Below, piece by piece: positions 16,337-25,556 of a stretch of 38,373 nt of DNA. The DNA is from an uncultured Lachnospiraceae bacterium. Its GTDB lineage: Bacteria > Bacillota > Clostridia > Lachnospirales > Lachnospiraceae. The position numbers and the translations under genes are program-made. How positions within the stretch are numbered: the stretch's first letter is position 1; each line of letters opens with the position of its first letter. The notes under the pieces were generated by a model. It did no database searches. It saw only the letters and a program-made list of their open reading frames with translations, and was not told the origin of the DNA. The stretch is taken from the NCBI GenBank assembly GCA_902788645.1, contig CADAKW010000012.1, positions 1 through 38,373 on the forward strand, in the 5' to 3' direction.

Positions 16337-17320
16337 ATGACACAGAAAAATGAACTTTCCAGACAGCATCTGCCAAAGAAGAAAGGGCTTGATATGTTAA
16401 AGGGGATTGCGATTCTTGGAATCTTCTTCTACCATCTGATCCCTTCCGTATTTCCCGGCGGATTTCTCGGTGTCCCCCTGTTTTTTGTTCTTTCCGGATA
16501 CCTGATGTATACCACTTCCATATCTTATCTGGATGCAGATACCTTCCCGGCTCTGGACTACTATAAAAAACGGATCTCCCGTCTGATACCGCCTCTGTTT
16601 GTGATGGTGATGGTTACCTGTTGTGTGATGACACTCACCCACAGCCGTCAGATGATCGGGATCCGGGAGCAGATCTTAAGTATCTTTCTGGGATATAACA
16701 ACTGGTGGCAGATCACACAGGATGCCTCCTATTTTTCCCGGCTCACCGGTGCCTCTCCCTTTACCCATCTGTGGTTTCTGGGAGTGGAAATGCAGTTTTA
16801 TCTGCTCTGGCCTCTTCTGTTCTTTTTATATAAGAAGTGCTATCACCGGCTTGGTGGAAAAAGAGCCTGCTTTTTCTTTCTGGTACCTGCGCTTCTTTCC
16901 CTGACTGCTATGATCTGTCTCTATCATCCGGGGACTGACCCCTCCCGTGTTTATTACGGAACAGATACCATGGGCTTTACGCTGTGTCTCGGCATGTTTC
17001 TCGGAGCACTGCGTCATAATTATCCCATTTTATGTACACCGGCGGACAGGAAACGACAGCTACCTGTCTTTGCCGGAATGCTTGGGATCACACTGGTATT
17101 GTTTCTGATCATAAAAGGCAGTAATGCTTTTCTGTATCTGGGAGGCATGTTTGTGATCAGCGTGTTTTTTGCCGTAATGATCCTCTTTACAGAAAACCAG
17201 AAAACACTGCCCCAGGAGCTTCCCCTTGCCGGACAGGCTGCCTTTCTCGGCAAATACAGCTACACTATCTATTTATGGCATTATCCGGTCATTGTTTTAC
17301 TCCTGACCGCTTTACATTAA
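16337..17320 (+). CDS. Acyltransferase family 3 membrane protein (OatA N-domain-like)
   Basis: 327 residues, almost entirely membrane helices. The family 3 acyltransferase signature is clear: KGLDMLKGIAILGIFFYHL with the essential His33, then GGFLGVPLFFVLSGYL. It ends at a YTIYLWHYPVIVLLL helix typical of the family. Such proteins move acetyl groups across the membrane; in OatA the acetyl is passed to an extracellular SGNH domain that modifies peptidoglycan MurNAc. Here the extracellular domain is missing and a separate SGNH protein is encoded next, 36 bases on. GGAGG stands ten bases upstream of the ATG. The promoter is shared back-to-back with the BlaI-like repressor, suggesting envelope-stress control. 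Confidence 0.87.
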   Translation: MTQKNELSRQHLPKKKGLDMLKGIAILGIFFYHLIPSVFPGGFLGVPLFFVLSGYLMYTTSISYLDADTFPALDYYKKRISRLIPPLFVMVMVTCCVMTLTHSRQMIGIREQILSIFLGYNNWWQITQDASYFSRLTGASPFTHLWFLGVEMQFYLLWPLLFFLYKKCYHRLGGKRACFFFLVPALLSLTAMICLYHPGTDPSRVYYGTDTMGFTLCLGMFLGALRHNYPILCTPADRKRQLPVFAGMLGITLVLFLIIKGSNAFLYLGGMFVISVFFAVMILFTENQKTLPQELPLAGQAAFLGKYSYTIYLWHYPVIVLLLTALH

Positions 17321-17356
17321 CAATCAACAATCATAAGAAAGGACTGTAACATTATC

Positions 17357-18085
17357 ATGAAAAAGAAAAACAACCGCTTTATGAACACCTTAAAATCCTT
17401 TGGCTCTGCTCTGCTGGTCATTGTCATTCTGATCGCTTCCTACGGCATCTATCATGCTCCCACATCAGATGCATCCCAGTTAAAAGCAGAACTTGAACAA
17501 AATGAACGGGAGCTTGCCAGAGAAGAAGCTACCCCCGCCAATTCTCCGAAAGACACCCCTGCCGGCACCGCTGCTGCCACGCCGTCTTCCACAACCGGAG
17601 TTTCTGACATTTCCCAGTCCTCCCTCTCCGTCATCGGAGACTCCGTCTTTCTCGGAGCTGCTCCTGCCTTCAAAAAGTTATGCAAAAATGCTGTCATTGA
17701 TGCAAAAGTATCCCGTCAGGTAGTGCAGGCAATGGATGTCGCCAAAAGTATGGATAAAAAAGGAAAGCTGGGCGATACCGTCATCATAGCTCTGGGAACC
17801 AACGGCAATTTTAACTCTACCACCGGGCAGAAGCTGATCGATTATCTCGGACCGGACCGCACCATCTACTGGATCGATGCCTATGGCCGCGATCTGCCGG
17901 GCACAAAAGATGTCAACAATACGATCCGCCGGGTGGCAAAGGCAAATAATAATGTCCACGTCATTGCCTGGTCAAAAGAAGGTCCAAAGCATCCCGACTG
18001 GTTTTATCAGGATGGGATCCATCTGAATATCACCGGTCAGAAGAAGTTTGCAAAGTTTGTCCAGAAAAATATGATCACGGAATAA
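17357..18085 (+). CDS. Membrane-anchored SGNH hydrolase-type protein (OatA C-domain-like)
   Basis: 242 residues. One N-terminal membrane anchor (about residues 14-32) is followed by an Ala/Pro/Thr-rich stalk (about 40-88), then an SGNH domain. Block I is IGDSVFLG with nucleophile S96; block III is ALGTNGNF; the DxxH pair is D219 and H222 in QDGIHLN. All catalytic elements are present. It matches the extracellular domain of OatA-type peptidoglycan O-acetyltransferases, here as a separate polypeptide beside its membrane acyltransferase. Product action on peptidoglycan is inferred; another cell-wall polymer is possible. The transcript ends at the long hairpin after the stop. Confidence 0.85.
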   Translation: MKKKNNRFMNTLKSFGSALLVIVILIASYGIYHAPTSDASQLKAELEQNERELAREEATPANSPKDTPAGTAAATPSSTTGVSDISQSSLSVIGDSVFLGAAPAFKKLCKNAVIDAKVSRQVVQAMDVAKSMDKKGKLGDTVIIALGTNGNFNSTTGQKLIDYLGPDRTIYWIDAYGRDLPGTKDVNNTIRRVAKANNNVHVIAWSKEGPKHPDWFYQDGIHLNITGQKKFAKFVQKNMITE

Positions 18086-18100
18086 CCCCCATATAATCCG

Positions 18101-18154
18101 AAAACTTCCTGCGCCGAAGGATATAATACATCCACAATCGGTGCAGGAAGTTTT
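18101..18154. terminator. Bidirectional terminator between convergent genes
   Basis: A 16-bp stem AAAACTTCCTGCGCCG/CGGTGCAGGAAGTTTT with one G-T pair encloses a loop that contains a GGAT/ATCC stem. A/T runs on both sides serve both the SGNH gene (plus) and the CorA-like gene (minus). Confidence 0.8.
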
Positions 18155-18162
18155 GTTACTAT

Positions 18163-19092
18163 CTAATGAAAGAAATGCTTTTTGTGACAAAGTGCCAGCG
18201 AGCTAAACACCGTTACCGCGCTCAGTCCCATCACCGCCGGATAGCCATATTTCCAGTGAAGCTCCGGCATATCCGTAAAGTTCATGCCGTACCATCCGGC
18301 GATCAGGGTCAGTGGCAGAAATATGGCGGTAACAATGGTCAGAGATTTCATGATCTTATTCTGGCGGATCTCGATCTGTGCCTGATATACCTCCCGGACC
18401 TGGGTAGAATATTCCCGGAGCATCCCGGCCTCCTGATGAAACCGTCCGATTTTTTCCCGCAACAGACGGATTCCCGCTAGATCTTCTCCGGAAAAGATAC
18501 CAAGATCATTTTTCTGCAGAACATCCGTCACATCCTGAAGCTGCAGATAATAATGGGAATATCGTAGGATTTCCTTCCGGCACCGGATGAGCTTCTGGTC
18601 AAACCGGCTGATATTACCGGACAGCACCTCGTCCTCCAGATGGGTCAGGCGCACCTCCAGACCCGAAAGCTTCTCCAGATCATCTTTGAGCAAAAGCTCC
18701 ATAAATTCCACCCACACGGTTCCTGTGCCGCCCCTCTTCTGAAATGTTTTTTTCAAACGGCACAGGATATTTTTTACCATTTCTCCCTCTTCGATCAGAT
18801 ATAAATGGTCCGGAGCCAGCACAAAGGTAAACTGCCCTCTCTCCTTTTCCATAACCGGCGAAAGGTACGTTCCATATAAAAAGTGCAGATATACCTCCGC
18901 TTTACAAAAATGAATCTGGGAAGAGGCGGCAACAGCCGGATACCCCAGAGACTGCAAAAAAACATTTTCCATCGCTTCTTTCTCACAAAGCACTGCCAAA
19001 GCGGCTTCTGTCTTCTCTCCATTGTCATGCTTCATTTCCTTTTCCGAAGGAAGCTCTATGAATCCGTCTTCTATATTATAGTAACAGGCCAT
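18163..19092 (-). CDS. CorA-like divalent cation transporter
   Basis: A 309-residue CorA/ZntB superfamily channel protein. A long cytoplasmic N-terminal domain with predicted coiled helices (about 130-250) leads to two C-terminal membrane helices. The channel signature YGMNF is present, followed by MPELHWKYGYP and the second helix. The end is basic and His-rich (KKHFFH). CorA proteins usually import Mg2+, some Co2+/Ni2+ or export Zn2+; which applies cannot be told. The open frame reaches 19149, but AAAGGAGG supports the ATG at 19092 (MACYYNIEDGF). It is a single-gene unit. Confidence 0.87.
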   Translation of the reverse strand: MACYYNIEDGFIELPSEKEMKHDNGEKTEAALAVLCEKEAMENVFLQSLGYPAVAASSQIHFCKAEVYLHFLYGTYLSPVMEKERGQFTFVLAPDHLYLIEEGEMVKNILCRLKKTFQKRGGTGTVWVEFMELLLKDDLEKLSGLEVRLTHLEDEVLSGNISRFDQKLIRCRKEILRYSHYYLQLQDVTDVLQKNDLGIFSGEDLAGIRLLREKIGRFHQEAGMLREYSTQVREVYQAQIEIRQNKIMKSLTIVTAIFLPLTLIAGWYGMNFTDMPELHWKYGYPAVMGLSAVTVFSSLALCHKKHFFH

Positions 19093-19283
19093 TTGCGATC
19101 TGCCTCCTTTCGATATCCCGTCATCCGGCACATATCCTTTGCCGGTCATTTTGTTTACGCCAATACAGAAAGATTTTTCCCGGTTTCCAGCAAAAATATC
19201 CGTTCCCGCTCCCTGAATTACCGTTTCTGAAAATTCCTATCAGATTACAGGGAGATTTACTGCAAATTTGCCGGAAAAGCGTA

Positions 19284-19312
19284 TTGATTTTCGTAAATTT
19301 ATATGGTATTCT
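19284..19312 (+). promoter_or_regulatory. Promoter of pckA
   Basis: Plus strand -35 TTGATT (19284-19289), 17-base spacer, -10 TATTCT (19307-19312), giving a leader of about 65 bases before the pckA ATG. Confidence 0.65.
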
Positions 19313-19384
19313 GAAAAAGAGTGGCATAATACGGGTCACTTTCCGAAACATCCGTACAAATTTAAAGAAAAGAGGTTAAGAAAC

Positions 19385-20989
19385 ATGGCACAAATTGATT
19401 TAAGCAAGTATGGCATTACCGGAACTACTGAGATTGTTTACAACCCTTCTTATGAGGTACTTTTTGAAGAAGAGACAAAGCCGGAGCTGACAGGCTATGA
19501 AAAAGGCCAGGTTAGTGAGCTTGGTGCAGTGAACGTTATGACAGGTATCTACACCGGTCGTTCTCCTAAAGACAAATTCATCGTTATGGATGACAAGTCT
19601 AAGGACACTGTATGGTGGACTTCTGATGAGTACAAGAATGATAACCATCCTGCTACTCAGGAAGCTTGGAAATCAGTAAAAGAGCTGGCAATCAAAGAGC
19701 TTTCAAACAAGAAGCTGTATGTTGTTGATGCTTTCTGTGGTGCAAACAAGGATACCCGTATGGCAATCCGTTTCATCGTAGAGGTAGCTTGGCAGGCACA
19801 TTTCGTAACAAACATGTTCATCAAGCCAACCGCTGAGGAGCTTGAGAACTTTGAGCCAGATTTCGTTGTTTACAATGCTTCTAAGGCTAAGGTAGAGAAC
19901 TACAAGGAGCTGGGTCTTAACTCTGAGACAGCTGTTATGTTCAACATCACAAGCAAAGAGCAGGTTATCGTAAATACATGGTACGGCGGAGAGATGAAGA
20001 AAGGTATGTTCTCTATGATGAACTACTTCCTTCCACTGAACGGCATGGCTTCTATGCACTGCTCCGCAAACACAGACCTTGACGGAAAGAACACAGCAAT
20101 CTTCTTCGGTCTTTCCGGTACAGGTAAGACAACACTTTCCACAGATCCTAAGCGTCTCCTGATCGGTGATGATGAGCACGGCTGGGATGACAACGGTGTA
20201 TTCAACTTCGAGGGTGGATGCTACGCTAAGGTTATCGACCTTGATATCGAGTCTGAGCCTGATATCTACAATGCGATCAAGCGTAACGCTCTCCTTGAGA
20301 ACGTAACTGTTGCAGACGATGGAAAGATTGATTTCGCTGATAAGAGCGTAACAGAGAATACTCGTGTTTCTTATCCAATTGATCATATCAAGAATATTGT
20401 ACGTCCTATCTCTTCTGCACCGGCAGCAAAGAACGTGATCTTCCTTTCTGCAGATGCATTCGGCGTACTTCCTCCAGTATCTATCCTGACTCCGGAGCAG
20501 ACACAGTACTACTTCCTGTCTGGATTTACAGCAAAGCTTGCAGGTACAGAGCGTGGAATCACAGAGCCAACTCCTACCTTCTCTGCTTGCTTCGGTCAGG
20601 CATTCCTGGAGCTGCATCCTACAAAGTATGCAGAGGAGCTTGTTAAGAAGATGGAAGCAAACGGTGCTAAGGCATACCTGGTTAACACAGGATGGAACGG
20701 AACCGGTAAGCGTATCTCCATCAAGGATACTCGTGGAATCATCGATGCAATCCTGAACGGTGATATCGTAAACGCTCCTACAAAGAAGATCCCTTACTTC
20801 AACTTCGAGGTTCCTACAGAGCTCAACGGTGTTGATACAGGAATCCTTGATCCTCGTGATACTTACGCTGATGCTTCTGAGTGGGAGGCAAAGGCTAAGG
20901 ATCTTTCTGAGAGATTCATCAAGAACTTCGCTAAGTATGAGGGTAATGAGGCTGGTAAGGCACTTGTTGCTGCAGGTCCTCAGCTGTAA
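19385..20989 (+). CDS. pckA: Phosphoenolpyruvate carboxykinase (ATP)
   Basis: Interconverts oxaloacetate + ATP and PEP + CO2 + ADP; in fermenting gut Clostridia it may run in either direction. 534 residues, the normal size. Seen: the P-loop [11 protein letters not shown], the downstream kinase-2 region [20 protein letters not shown] with metal-binding Asp residues, and MHCSAN. The open frame reaches back to 19268, but AGAGG nine bases before the ATG at 19385 and the family N-terminus ([10 protein letters not shown]) decide the start. Codon use is strongly biased, as for a highly expressed gene, which explains the long antisense open frame on the other strand. It has its own promoter and terminator. 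Confidence 0.97.
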   Translation: MAQIDLSKYGITGTTEIVYNPSYEVLFEEETKPELTGYEKGQVSELGAVNVMTGIYTGRSPKDKFIVMDDKSKDTVWWTSDEYKNDNHPATQEAWKSVKELAIKELSNKKLYVVDAFCGANKDTRMAIRFIVEVAWQAHFVTNMFIKPTAEELENFEPDFVVYNASKAKVENYKELGLNSETAVMFNITSKEQVIVNTWYGGEMKKGMFSMMNYFLPLNGMASMHCSANTDLDGKNTAIFFGLSGTGKTTLSTDPKRLLIGDDEHGWDDNGVFNFEGGCYAKVIDLDIESEPDIYNAIKRNALLENVTVADDGKIDFADKSVTENTRVSYPIDHIKNIVRPISSAPAAKNVIFLSADAFGVLPPVSILTPEQTQYYFLSGFTAKLAGTERGITEPTPTFSACFGQAFLELHPTKYAEELVKKMEANGAKAYLVNTGWNGTGKRISIKDTRGIIDAILNGDIVNAPTKKIPYFNFEVPTELNGVDTGILDPRDTYADASEWEAKAKDLSERFIKNFAKYEGNEAGKALVAAGPQL

Positions 20990-21030
20990 TTATTCCACTG
21001 ACATGCGATAGTTTTTACAAAGTATAAAGG

Positions 21031-21064
21031 AAAGGGTGTCCCGAATCCGGGACACCCTTTTTTG
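21031..21064 (+). terminator. Intrinsic terminator of pckA
   Basis: A 13-bp perfect stem AAAGGGTGTCCCG/CGGGACACCCTTT with an AATC loop is followed by a T run to 21063. Confidence 0.92.
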
Positions 21065-21065
21065 C

Positions 21066-21094
21066 TTTATAGGAAACGACAAGTTTCCTATAAA
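21066..21094. repeat. 12-bp perfect palindromic hairpin
   Basis: TTTATAGGAAAC-GACAA-GTTTCCTATAAA. There is no T run on either side in terminator geometry. It lies between the pckA terminator and the end of the candidate small RNA. It shares a GTTTC core with the hairpins before the GTPase-NYN gene. Confidence 0.6.
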
Positions 21095-21180
21095 ACAAAA
21101 ATGTGGGAAGACTAAGCTTCCCACTCTTTAATGTTCATCTCTTTACGGATTGATCACCGAAGGTTAATGGAGACCCTCTG
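21092..21180 (-). ncRNA. Candidate orphan small RNA (about 85-90 nt)
   Basis: A self-contained unit: a good promoter (21214-21186), a predicted start near 21180, and a terminal hairpin GTGGGAAG-CTTAGT-CTTCCCAC (21124-21103) followed by ATTTTTGTTTT. The body includes AACCTTCGGT and carries no convincing ribosome site; the only small frame (MNIKEWEA) has no spaced Shine-Dalgarno. The promoter begins right after the ABC ATPase stop, so the RNA could be an independent transcript or a processed 3' end. I cannot assign it to a known RNA family. Confidence 0.55.
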
Positions 21181-21185
21181 CCATT

Positions 21186-21214
21186 ATAATATGACAATCA
21201 TGATGTTATGTCAA
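21186..21214 (-). promoter_or_regulatory. Promoter of the candidate small RNA
   Basis: Minus strand -35 TTGACA (21214-21209), 17-base spacer, -10 TATTAT (21191-21186), with no protein gene downstream before the terminator. Confidence 0.7.
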
Positions 21215-21228
21215 TCACATATTTCACT

Positions 21229-22098
21229 TTATTTTCCGGAAGAATAATACAAATACACTTCATCCAATGTCGGCTCACAATGCTTCCAGCCATCTGACTC
21301 CATATTTTCTTCGGAAAGGATCCGCATGTTGATCCCCTCCCTGCACTGACGCATGGCGGTAACCGCATACTGCTGTTGAAAAATCTCCACTGATCCGGGA
21401 TCACAGGTAATCTCCCACACCTTATCCTTCACGGCATCCATCCACTCCTCCGGTCGTTTGCATCCCATGTTTTTTCCATGCTGCATCAGGATAATGTGAT
21501 CAGCTACACAGTCAATATCACTGATAATATGTGTTGCCAGAATCACGATCTTATCCATCGCCTCTCTGGCAATGAGATTTCTCATGGAGATCCGCTCATT
21601 GGGATCAAGCCCCGCCGTAGGCTCATCCAGAATCAACAGCTTCGGATCTCCAAGAACTGCCTGTGCAAACAAAAGACGCCGCTTCATTCCCCCGGAAAGC
21701 TGACAAAATCTTGTCCGAAGCTCCCGTTCCAGATGAACCTGCTCCAGCAGCTTAAGGATCTCATTCTGAAGACTTTTTCGGTCCCCGGAAATTCCTTTGA
21801 GCGCCGCAACATATTCCATAAACTCTCCCACCCGCATCTGCGAATATCCCACCGATTCCTGCGGCAGATATCCGATCATTGCCCGGTACTCCTGTCCCAT
21901 TTCACGGACACTTCTTCCATCCATCAAAATGCTACCCTCATCCTGTTTTAGATTGCAGGTCAGTATCTTGATCAGAGTGGATTTGCCGGCTCCGTTTTCG
22001 CCAAGCAGTCCGTAAAGTCCATTCTCCAGTTGTAAAGAAAAATTGTCTAATGCTCTTTTTTCTCCATATGTTTTTACGATATTCTGTAATTCCAGCAT
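21229..22098 (-). CDS. ABC transporter ATP-binding protein
   Basis: The nucleotide-binding subunit of an ABC-2-like exporter, 289 residues. Walker A is GENGAGKST, signature LSGGMKRR, Walker B LLILDEPTAGLD, and the H-loop is in ATHIISD. The C-terminal extension of about 80 residues ends with EPTLDEVYLYY, common in this subfamily. The start could be the GTG at 22101 or the adjacent ATG at 22098; both lie behind a GGGGGA site. Its partner permease directly upstream is only a C-terminal remnant, so this ATPase may have lost its membrane partner or works with one elsewhere. Confidence 0.88.
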   Translation of the reverse strand: MLELQNIVKTYGEKRALDNFSLQLENGLYGLLGENGAGKSTLIKILTCNLKQDEGSILMDGRSVREMGQEYRAMIGYLPQESVGYSQMRVGEFMEYVAALKGISGDRKSLQNEILKLLEQVHLERELRTRFCQLSGGMKRRLLFAQAVLGDPKLLILDEPTAGLDPNERISMRNLIAREAMDKIVILATHIISDIDCVADHIILMQHGKNMGCKRPEEWMDAVKDKVWEITCDPGSVEIFQQQYAVTAMRQCREGINMRILSEENMESDGWKHCEPTLDEVYLYYSSGK

Positions 22099-22112
22099 CA
22101 CGCTCTCCCCCT

Positions 22113-22855
22113 CTACGATAATAAAACCGGTATCAGCCCAAGCAGCAGAGATACATAGATCGTCAGACTACGGCTTTTCACTTTGCTCTGTACCATTTTT
22201 GTCACACATCCCACCATGATCAGATAAAGAATCCTTAATAGATAACTGCAAAATATCACGCTTCTCACAGACAAAACCGGGACACTCTCAAAGTATGGAA
22301 TACTTGCCGCCGAGAAAGACCAGGTTTTCAGAGAATAGGTCTGTCCGCACGCATAAATCCATGGCACATACACCAGAATCCCCACTGTCACACCATATAT
22401 CATATTCCACCACATTGGCCTTCCCCGGAACGAAGCCATTTGTTCAACGGATAAAAAAGACCGCTCTTTAAATACTGCGCCATCTCCCCCTGGGCTGTTT
22501 CATAACATGAATCGACATACGCCACATCCACCTCTCCGGCCTTGACTGCTTTTTCCAGAGCATTATGATAAATTTCCTGCTTCTCATAGGTTCTGTCTAC
22601 CTCTAATTTTTTCACCTCAATCGCCAGATCATAGCCCTTCTTTGCAAGGAGTTGATTTGTTTTCTGGATATTTTTCTCCGATACCTTCGCATCGTCCCGG
22701 ACTGCCCAGACGATTGTATTTTCTTTCTTAACAGCTGTCTCTGTGACGTTTTTTCCTTTCCCTTTCTCATTGATTTTGTTCTGTCTGAGACCGGCGCAGC
22801 CTCCCAACACCGCCATAACAAACAGTATAAGAATAAGACACGCTCTCTTCTTCAT
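22113..22855 (-). pseudogene. Deletion-fused remnant: lipoprotein 5' part joined to ABC permease 3' part
   Basis: The first 140 or so codons (from the ATG at 22855) encode a lipoprotein start with lipobox VLGGC (Cys20) and a soluble region resembling a substrate-binding domain. The frame then runs out at 22400 in an unrelated short tail. In another frame, 22439-22113 encodes about 108 residues with three hydrophobic helices (starting near MWWNMIYGVTVGILVYVPW) that look like the C-terminus of an ABC permease. The simplest reading is an internal deletion that removed the lipoprotein end and most of the permease, leaving the two ends out of frame near 22440. The ATPase gene follows after 14 bases. 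An alternative is two small genuine genes, which I judge less likely. Confidence 0.6.
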
Positions 22856-22910
22856 AGATATTTCCTCCCCTCTTTACCCTTATCCTATCACGAAAGGAGG
22901 AACGAAAGAA

Positions 22911-22927
22911 TTAAGAATTCCTTAAGA
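22911..22927 (-). promoter_or_regulatory. Tandem TCTTAA repeats, 11-bp period
   Basis: TCTTAA occurs twice on the minus strand with an 11-base period, upstream of the lipoprotein remnant. Such spacing is typical of OmpR-family response-regulator sites before ABC operons. No two-component genes are adjacent, so the assignment is tentative. Confidence 0.35.
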
Positions 22928-22946
22928 TTTGATTTTTCTATGACTC

Positions 22947-22984
22947 ACAAAAAACCGGCTCCATACAAATGTATAAAGCCGGTT
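22947..22984 (-). terminator. Intrinsic terminator of the phosphoketolase gene
   Basis: The minus-strand stem AACCGGCTTTATAC/GTATGGAGCCGGTT (with wobble pairs) is followed by TTTTTTG, about 30 bases after the stop. Confidence 0.88.
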
Positions 22985-23012
22985 CATTTAGATTACCGAA
23001 ATCTATATTCGA

Positions 23013-25400
23013 TTATTTATTGTCCGGTGTATGCCACTCCCAGTCGCGAACCTCTTCCAGATCCTGACCATACTCAGCGATGTACTGCTTGTGCTCTACA
23101 AGCTTGTCGTTCATCTTCTGGATCAGGTAAGAACCACGGTTTGCAAGCTGTGGCAGATGCATGATCGCATCCTTTACGAGATTGAAACGGTCAATCTCGT
23201 TCTGAACTCTCATATCAAATGGAGTTGTGATGGTACCTTCCTCCTGATAACCATGAACAGATACGTTCTGGTTGTCACGGCGATAGGTCAGCTCATGGAT
23301 CAGTGTTGGGTAACCATGGAATGCAAAGATCACTGGCTTATCTGTTGTGAAGATTGCATTGTACTCGCTATCGCTCAGTCCATGAGGATGCTTATGATTA
23401 GACTCCAGCTTGAACAGATCGACTACGTTTACCACACGGATCTTCAGCTCCGGAAGCTCATCACGAAGGATGGTAACGGCTGCCATTGTCTCCAGTGTCG
23501 GTGTATCACCGCAGCATGCCATAACGAGATCCGGCTCCTGGCCCTCATCGTTACTAGCCCACTCCCAGATACCTACACCCTGGGTACAATGCTTAACAGC
23601 CTGCTCCATATTGAGCCACTGATAGCTTGGATGCTTTGATGCAACGATCGCATTGACATAATTCTTACTCTTTACGCAGTGATCGAAGCAGGATAACAGA
23701 CAGTTCGTATCTGGTGGCAGATACATACGAACAACGTCTGCTTTCTTGTTGGCAATATGATCAAGGAATCCCGGATCCTGATGTGTAAATCCGTTATGAT
23801 CCTGCTGCCATACATTGGATGTCAGGATGAAGTTCAGAGAAGCGATCGGGCGTCTCCATGTAAGCTGGTTGCAGACCTTCAGCCATTTTGCATGCTGTGC
23901 TGCCATGGAATCTACGACACGGATAAATGCCTCGTAGCTTGCGAAGAAGCCGTGGCGTCCTGTCAGCAGATAACCTTCCAGCCATCCCTCACACATATGC
24001 TCACTGAGCATACCATCCATAATACGTCCGTTTCTTGCCAGACAGTCATCAGAGTCAAGAAGCTCTGCATTCCAGTCTCTGTTCTCTGCCTCAAATACCT
24101 TGTACAGACGGTTTGACATACTCTCATCCGGTCCGAAGATACGGAAGTTCTTATTTTCTTTATTTAATACGAAGATATCGCGGATATATCCACCAAGCTC
24201 GATCATATCCTGAGCCTTTGTCTTACCAGGATCTACCTCGATGCCATACTCACGGAAGTCCGGAAGTCTTAAATCCTTCATCAGAAGACCACCGTTTGCA
24301 TGTGGGTTCGCACCCATTCTTGCGTCTCCCTTTGGTGCCAGCTCAGCCAGCTCAGGGATCAGAGTACCCTTCTCATCGAAAAGCTCCTCCGGACGATAGC
24401 TCTCCAGCCATGACTTCAGAAGTGGCAGATGCTCTTCCGGATTCTCCATTGTGATCGGTACCTGATGCGCACGGAAGGATCCCTCGATCTGCTGTCCGTC
24501 TACAACCTTAGGACCTGTCCATCCCTTTGGTGTACGAAGAACGATCATTGGCCACTTTGGACGCTCCGGATCATTGTTCTTACGTGCATTCTCCTGGATT
24601 GCCTTGATCTTCTCAACAGCCTGATCCATAGCCTCAGCCATAAGCTTATGCATTGTCATTGGGTCATCACCCTCAACAAAGATCGGCTCCCAGCCGCAGC
24701 CTACGAAGTAGCTCTCAATCTCCTCATGAGAGATACGTGAGAAGATGGTAGGGTTACTGATCTTGTATCCGTTCAGGTTCAGGACAGGTAGAACTGCACC
24801 GTCTGTAATCGGATTCAGGAATTTATTGGACTGCCAAGAGGTAGCCAGAGGACCTGTCTCAGCCTCACCATCACCAACGATTACCGTTGCGATGAGATCC
24901 GGGTTATCAAATACAGCACCAAATGCATGTGCTATAGAATAACCAAGCTCACCACCCTCGTTGATGGAACCCGGTGTCTCCGGTGCACAGTGGCTAGGAA
25001 CACCACAAGGGAATGAGAACTGCTTGAACATCTTCTTCATACCCTCTTCGTCCTGGCTGATATTTGGATAGATCTCACTGTAAGATCCCTCCAGATATGT
25101 GTTGGCGATCATAAAGTTTCCGCCATGTCCCGGACCGGATAAAAGGATCATATCAAGATCGTAACGCTTAATAACACGGTTACAATGTACATATACGAAG
25201 TTCTGTCCCGGTACGGTTCCCCAGTGACCTACGATTTTCTTTTTAATATGATCCATGGTTAATGGCTCTTTCATCAGCGGATTATCTAACAGATAAAGCT
25301 GTCCGGCAGAAAGATAATTGGCAGCACGCCAATATGCATCAATCTTGTCCAGCATTTCCTGAGATAATGGCTGTTTCTCAAGACAAGTATTTTCTGACAT
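23013..25400 (-). CDS. xfp: Phosphoketolase (xylulose-5-P / fructose-6-P)
   Basis: A thiamine-diphosphate enzyme that splits xylulose-5-P (or fructose-6-P) with phosphate into acetyl-P and glyceraldehyde-3-P (or erythrose-4-P). The 795-residue length is typical. Seen: GPGHGG near residue 90, the cofactor/metal block [19 protein letters not shown] near 177-195, NGYKISNPT, and HQDPGF in the middle domain. Substrate choice cannot be read from these motifs. It gives the organism a direct route from pentoses to acetyl-P. It is monocistronic, with its own promoter and terminator; the start has GGGAGG. Confidence 0.96.
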   Translation of the reverse strand: MSENTCLEKQPLSQEMLDKIDAYWRAANYLSAGQLYLLDNPLMKEPLTMDHIKKKIVGHWGTVPGQNFVYVHCNRVIKRYDLDMILLSGPGHGGNFMIANTYLEGSYSEIYPNISQDEEGMKKMFKQFSFPCGVPSHCAPETPGSINEGGELGYSIAHAFGAVFDNPDLIATVIVGDGEAETGPLATSWQSNKFLNPITDGAVLPVLNLNGYKISNPTIFSRISHEEIESYFVGCGWEPIFVEGDDPMTMHKLMAEAMDQAVEKIKAIQENARKNNDPERPKWPMIVLRTPKGWTGPKVVDGQQIEGSFRAHQVPITMENPEEHLPLLKSWLESYRPEELFDEKGTLIPELAELAPKGDARMGANPHANGGLLMKDLRLPDFREYGIEVDPGKTKAQDMIELGGYIRDIFVLNKENKNFRIFGPDESMSNRLYKVFEAENRDWNAELLDSDDCLARNGRIMDGMLSEHMCEGWLEGYLLTGRHGFFASYEAFIRVVDSMAAQHAKWLKVCNQLTWRRPIASLNFILTSNVWQQDHNGFTHQDPGFLDHIANKKADVVRMYLPPDTNCLLSCFDHCVKSKNYVNAIVASKHPSYQWLNMEQAVKHCTQGVGIWEWASNDEGQEPDLVMACCGDTPTLETMAAVTILRDELPELKIRVVNVVDLFKLESNHKHPHGLSDSEYNAIFTTDKPVIFAFHGYPTLIHELTYRRDNQNVSVHGYQEEGTITTPFDMRVQNEIDRFNLVKDAIMHLPQLANRGSYLIQKMNDKLVEHKQYIAEYGQDLEEVRDWEWHTPDNK

Positions 25401-25439
25401 TTGTTACCTCCCTAAATCATTTGTTTTTTTCCGTCCGCT

Positions 25440-25468
25440 AGTTTACCACATTTTCCCCCTGATTACAA
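25440..25468 (-). promoter_or_regulatory. Promoter of the phosphoketolase gene
   Basis: Minus strand -35 TTGTAA (25468-25463), 17-base spacer, -10 TAAACT (25445-25440). Confidence 0.6.
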
Positions 25469-25471
25469 GGC

Positions 25472-25520
25472 AAAAAGGCATCTCAAAACGTAGAACTTTC
25501 ACGCTTTGAAACGCCTTTTT
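25472..25520 (-). terminator. Intrinsic terminator of the aldehyde dehydrogenase gene
   Basis: AAAAAGGCGTTTCAAAGCGT pairs with the ACGTTTTGAGATGCCTTTTT arm with a few mismatches, and the second arm ends in a T run. Confidence 0.8.
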
Positions 25521-25556
25521 ATGGCATATTTGCTAAAGTTTACTGATTTGGTATCC

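Noticed and set aside
19703..20617. 304-codon open frame antisense to pckA
   Set aside because: Produced by the biased codon use of pckA on the other strand; Cys/Ser-rich product with no recognisable domain and no ribosome site.
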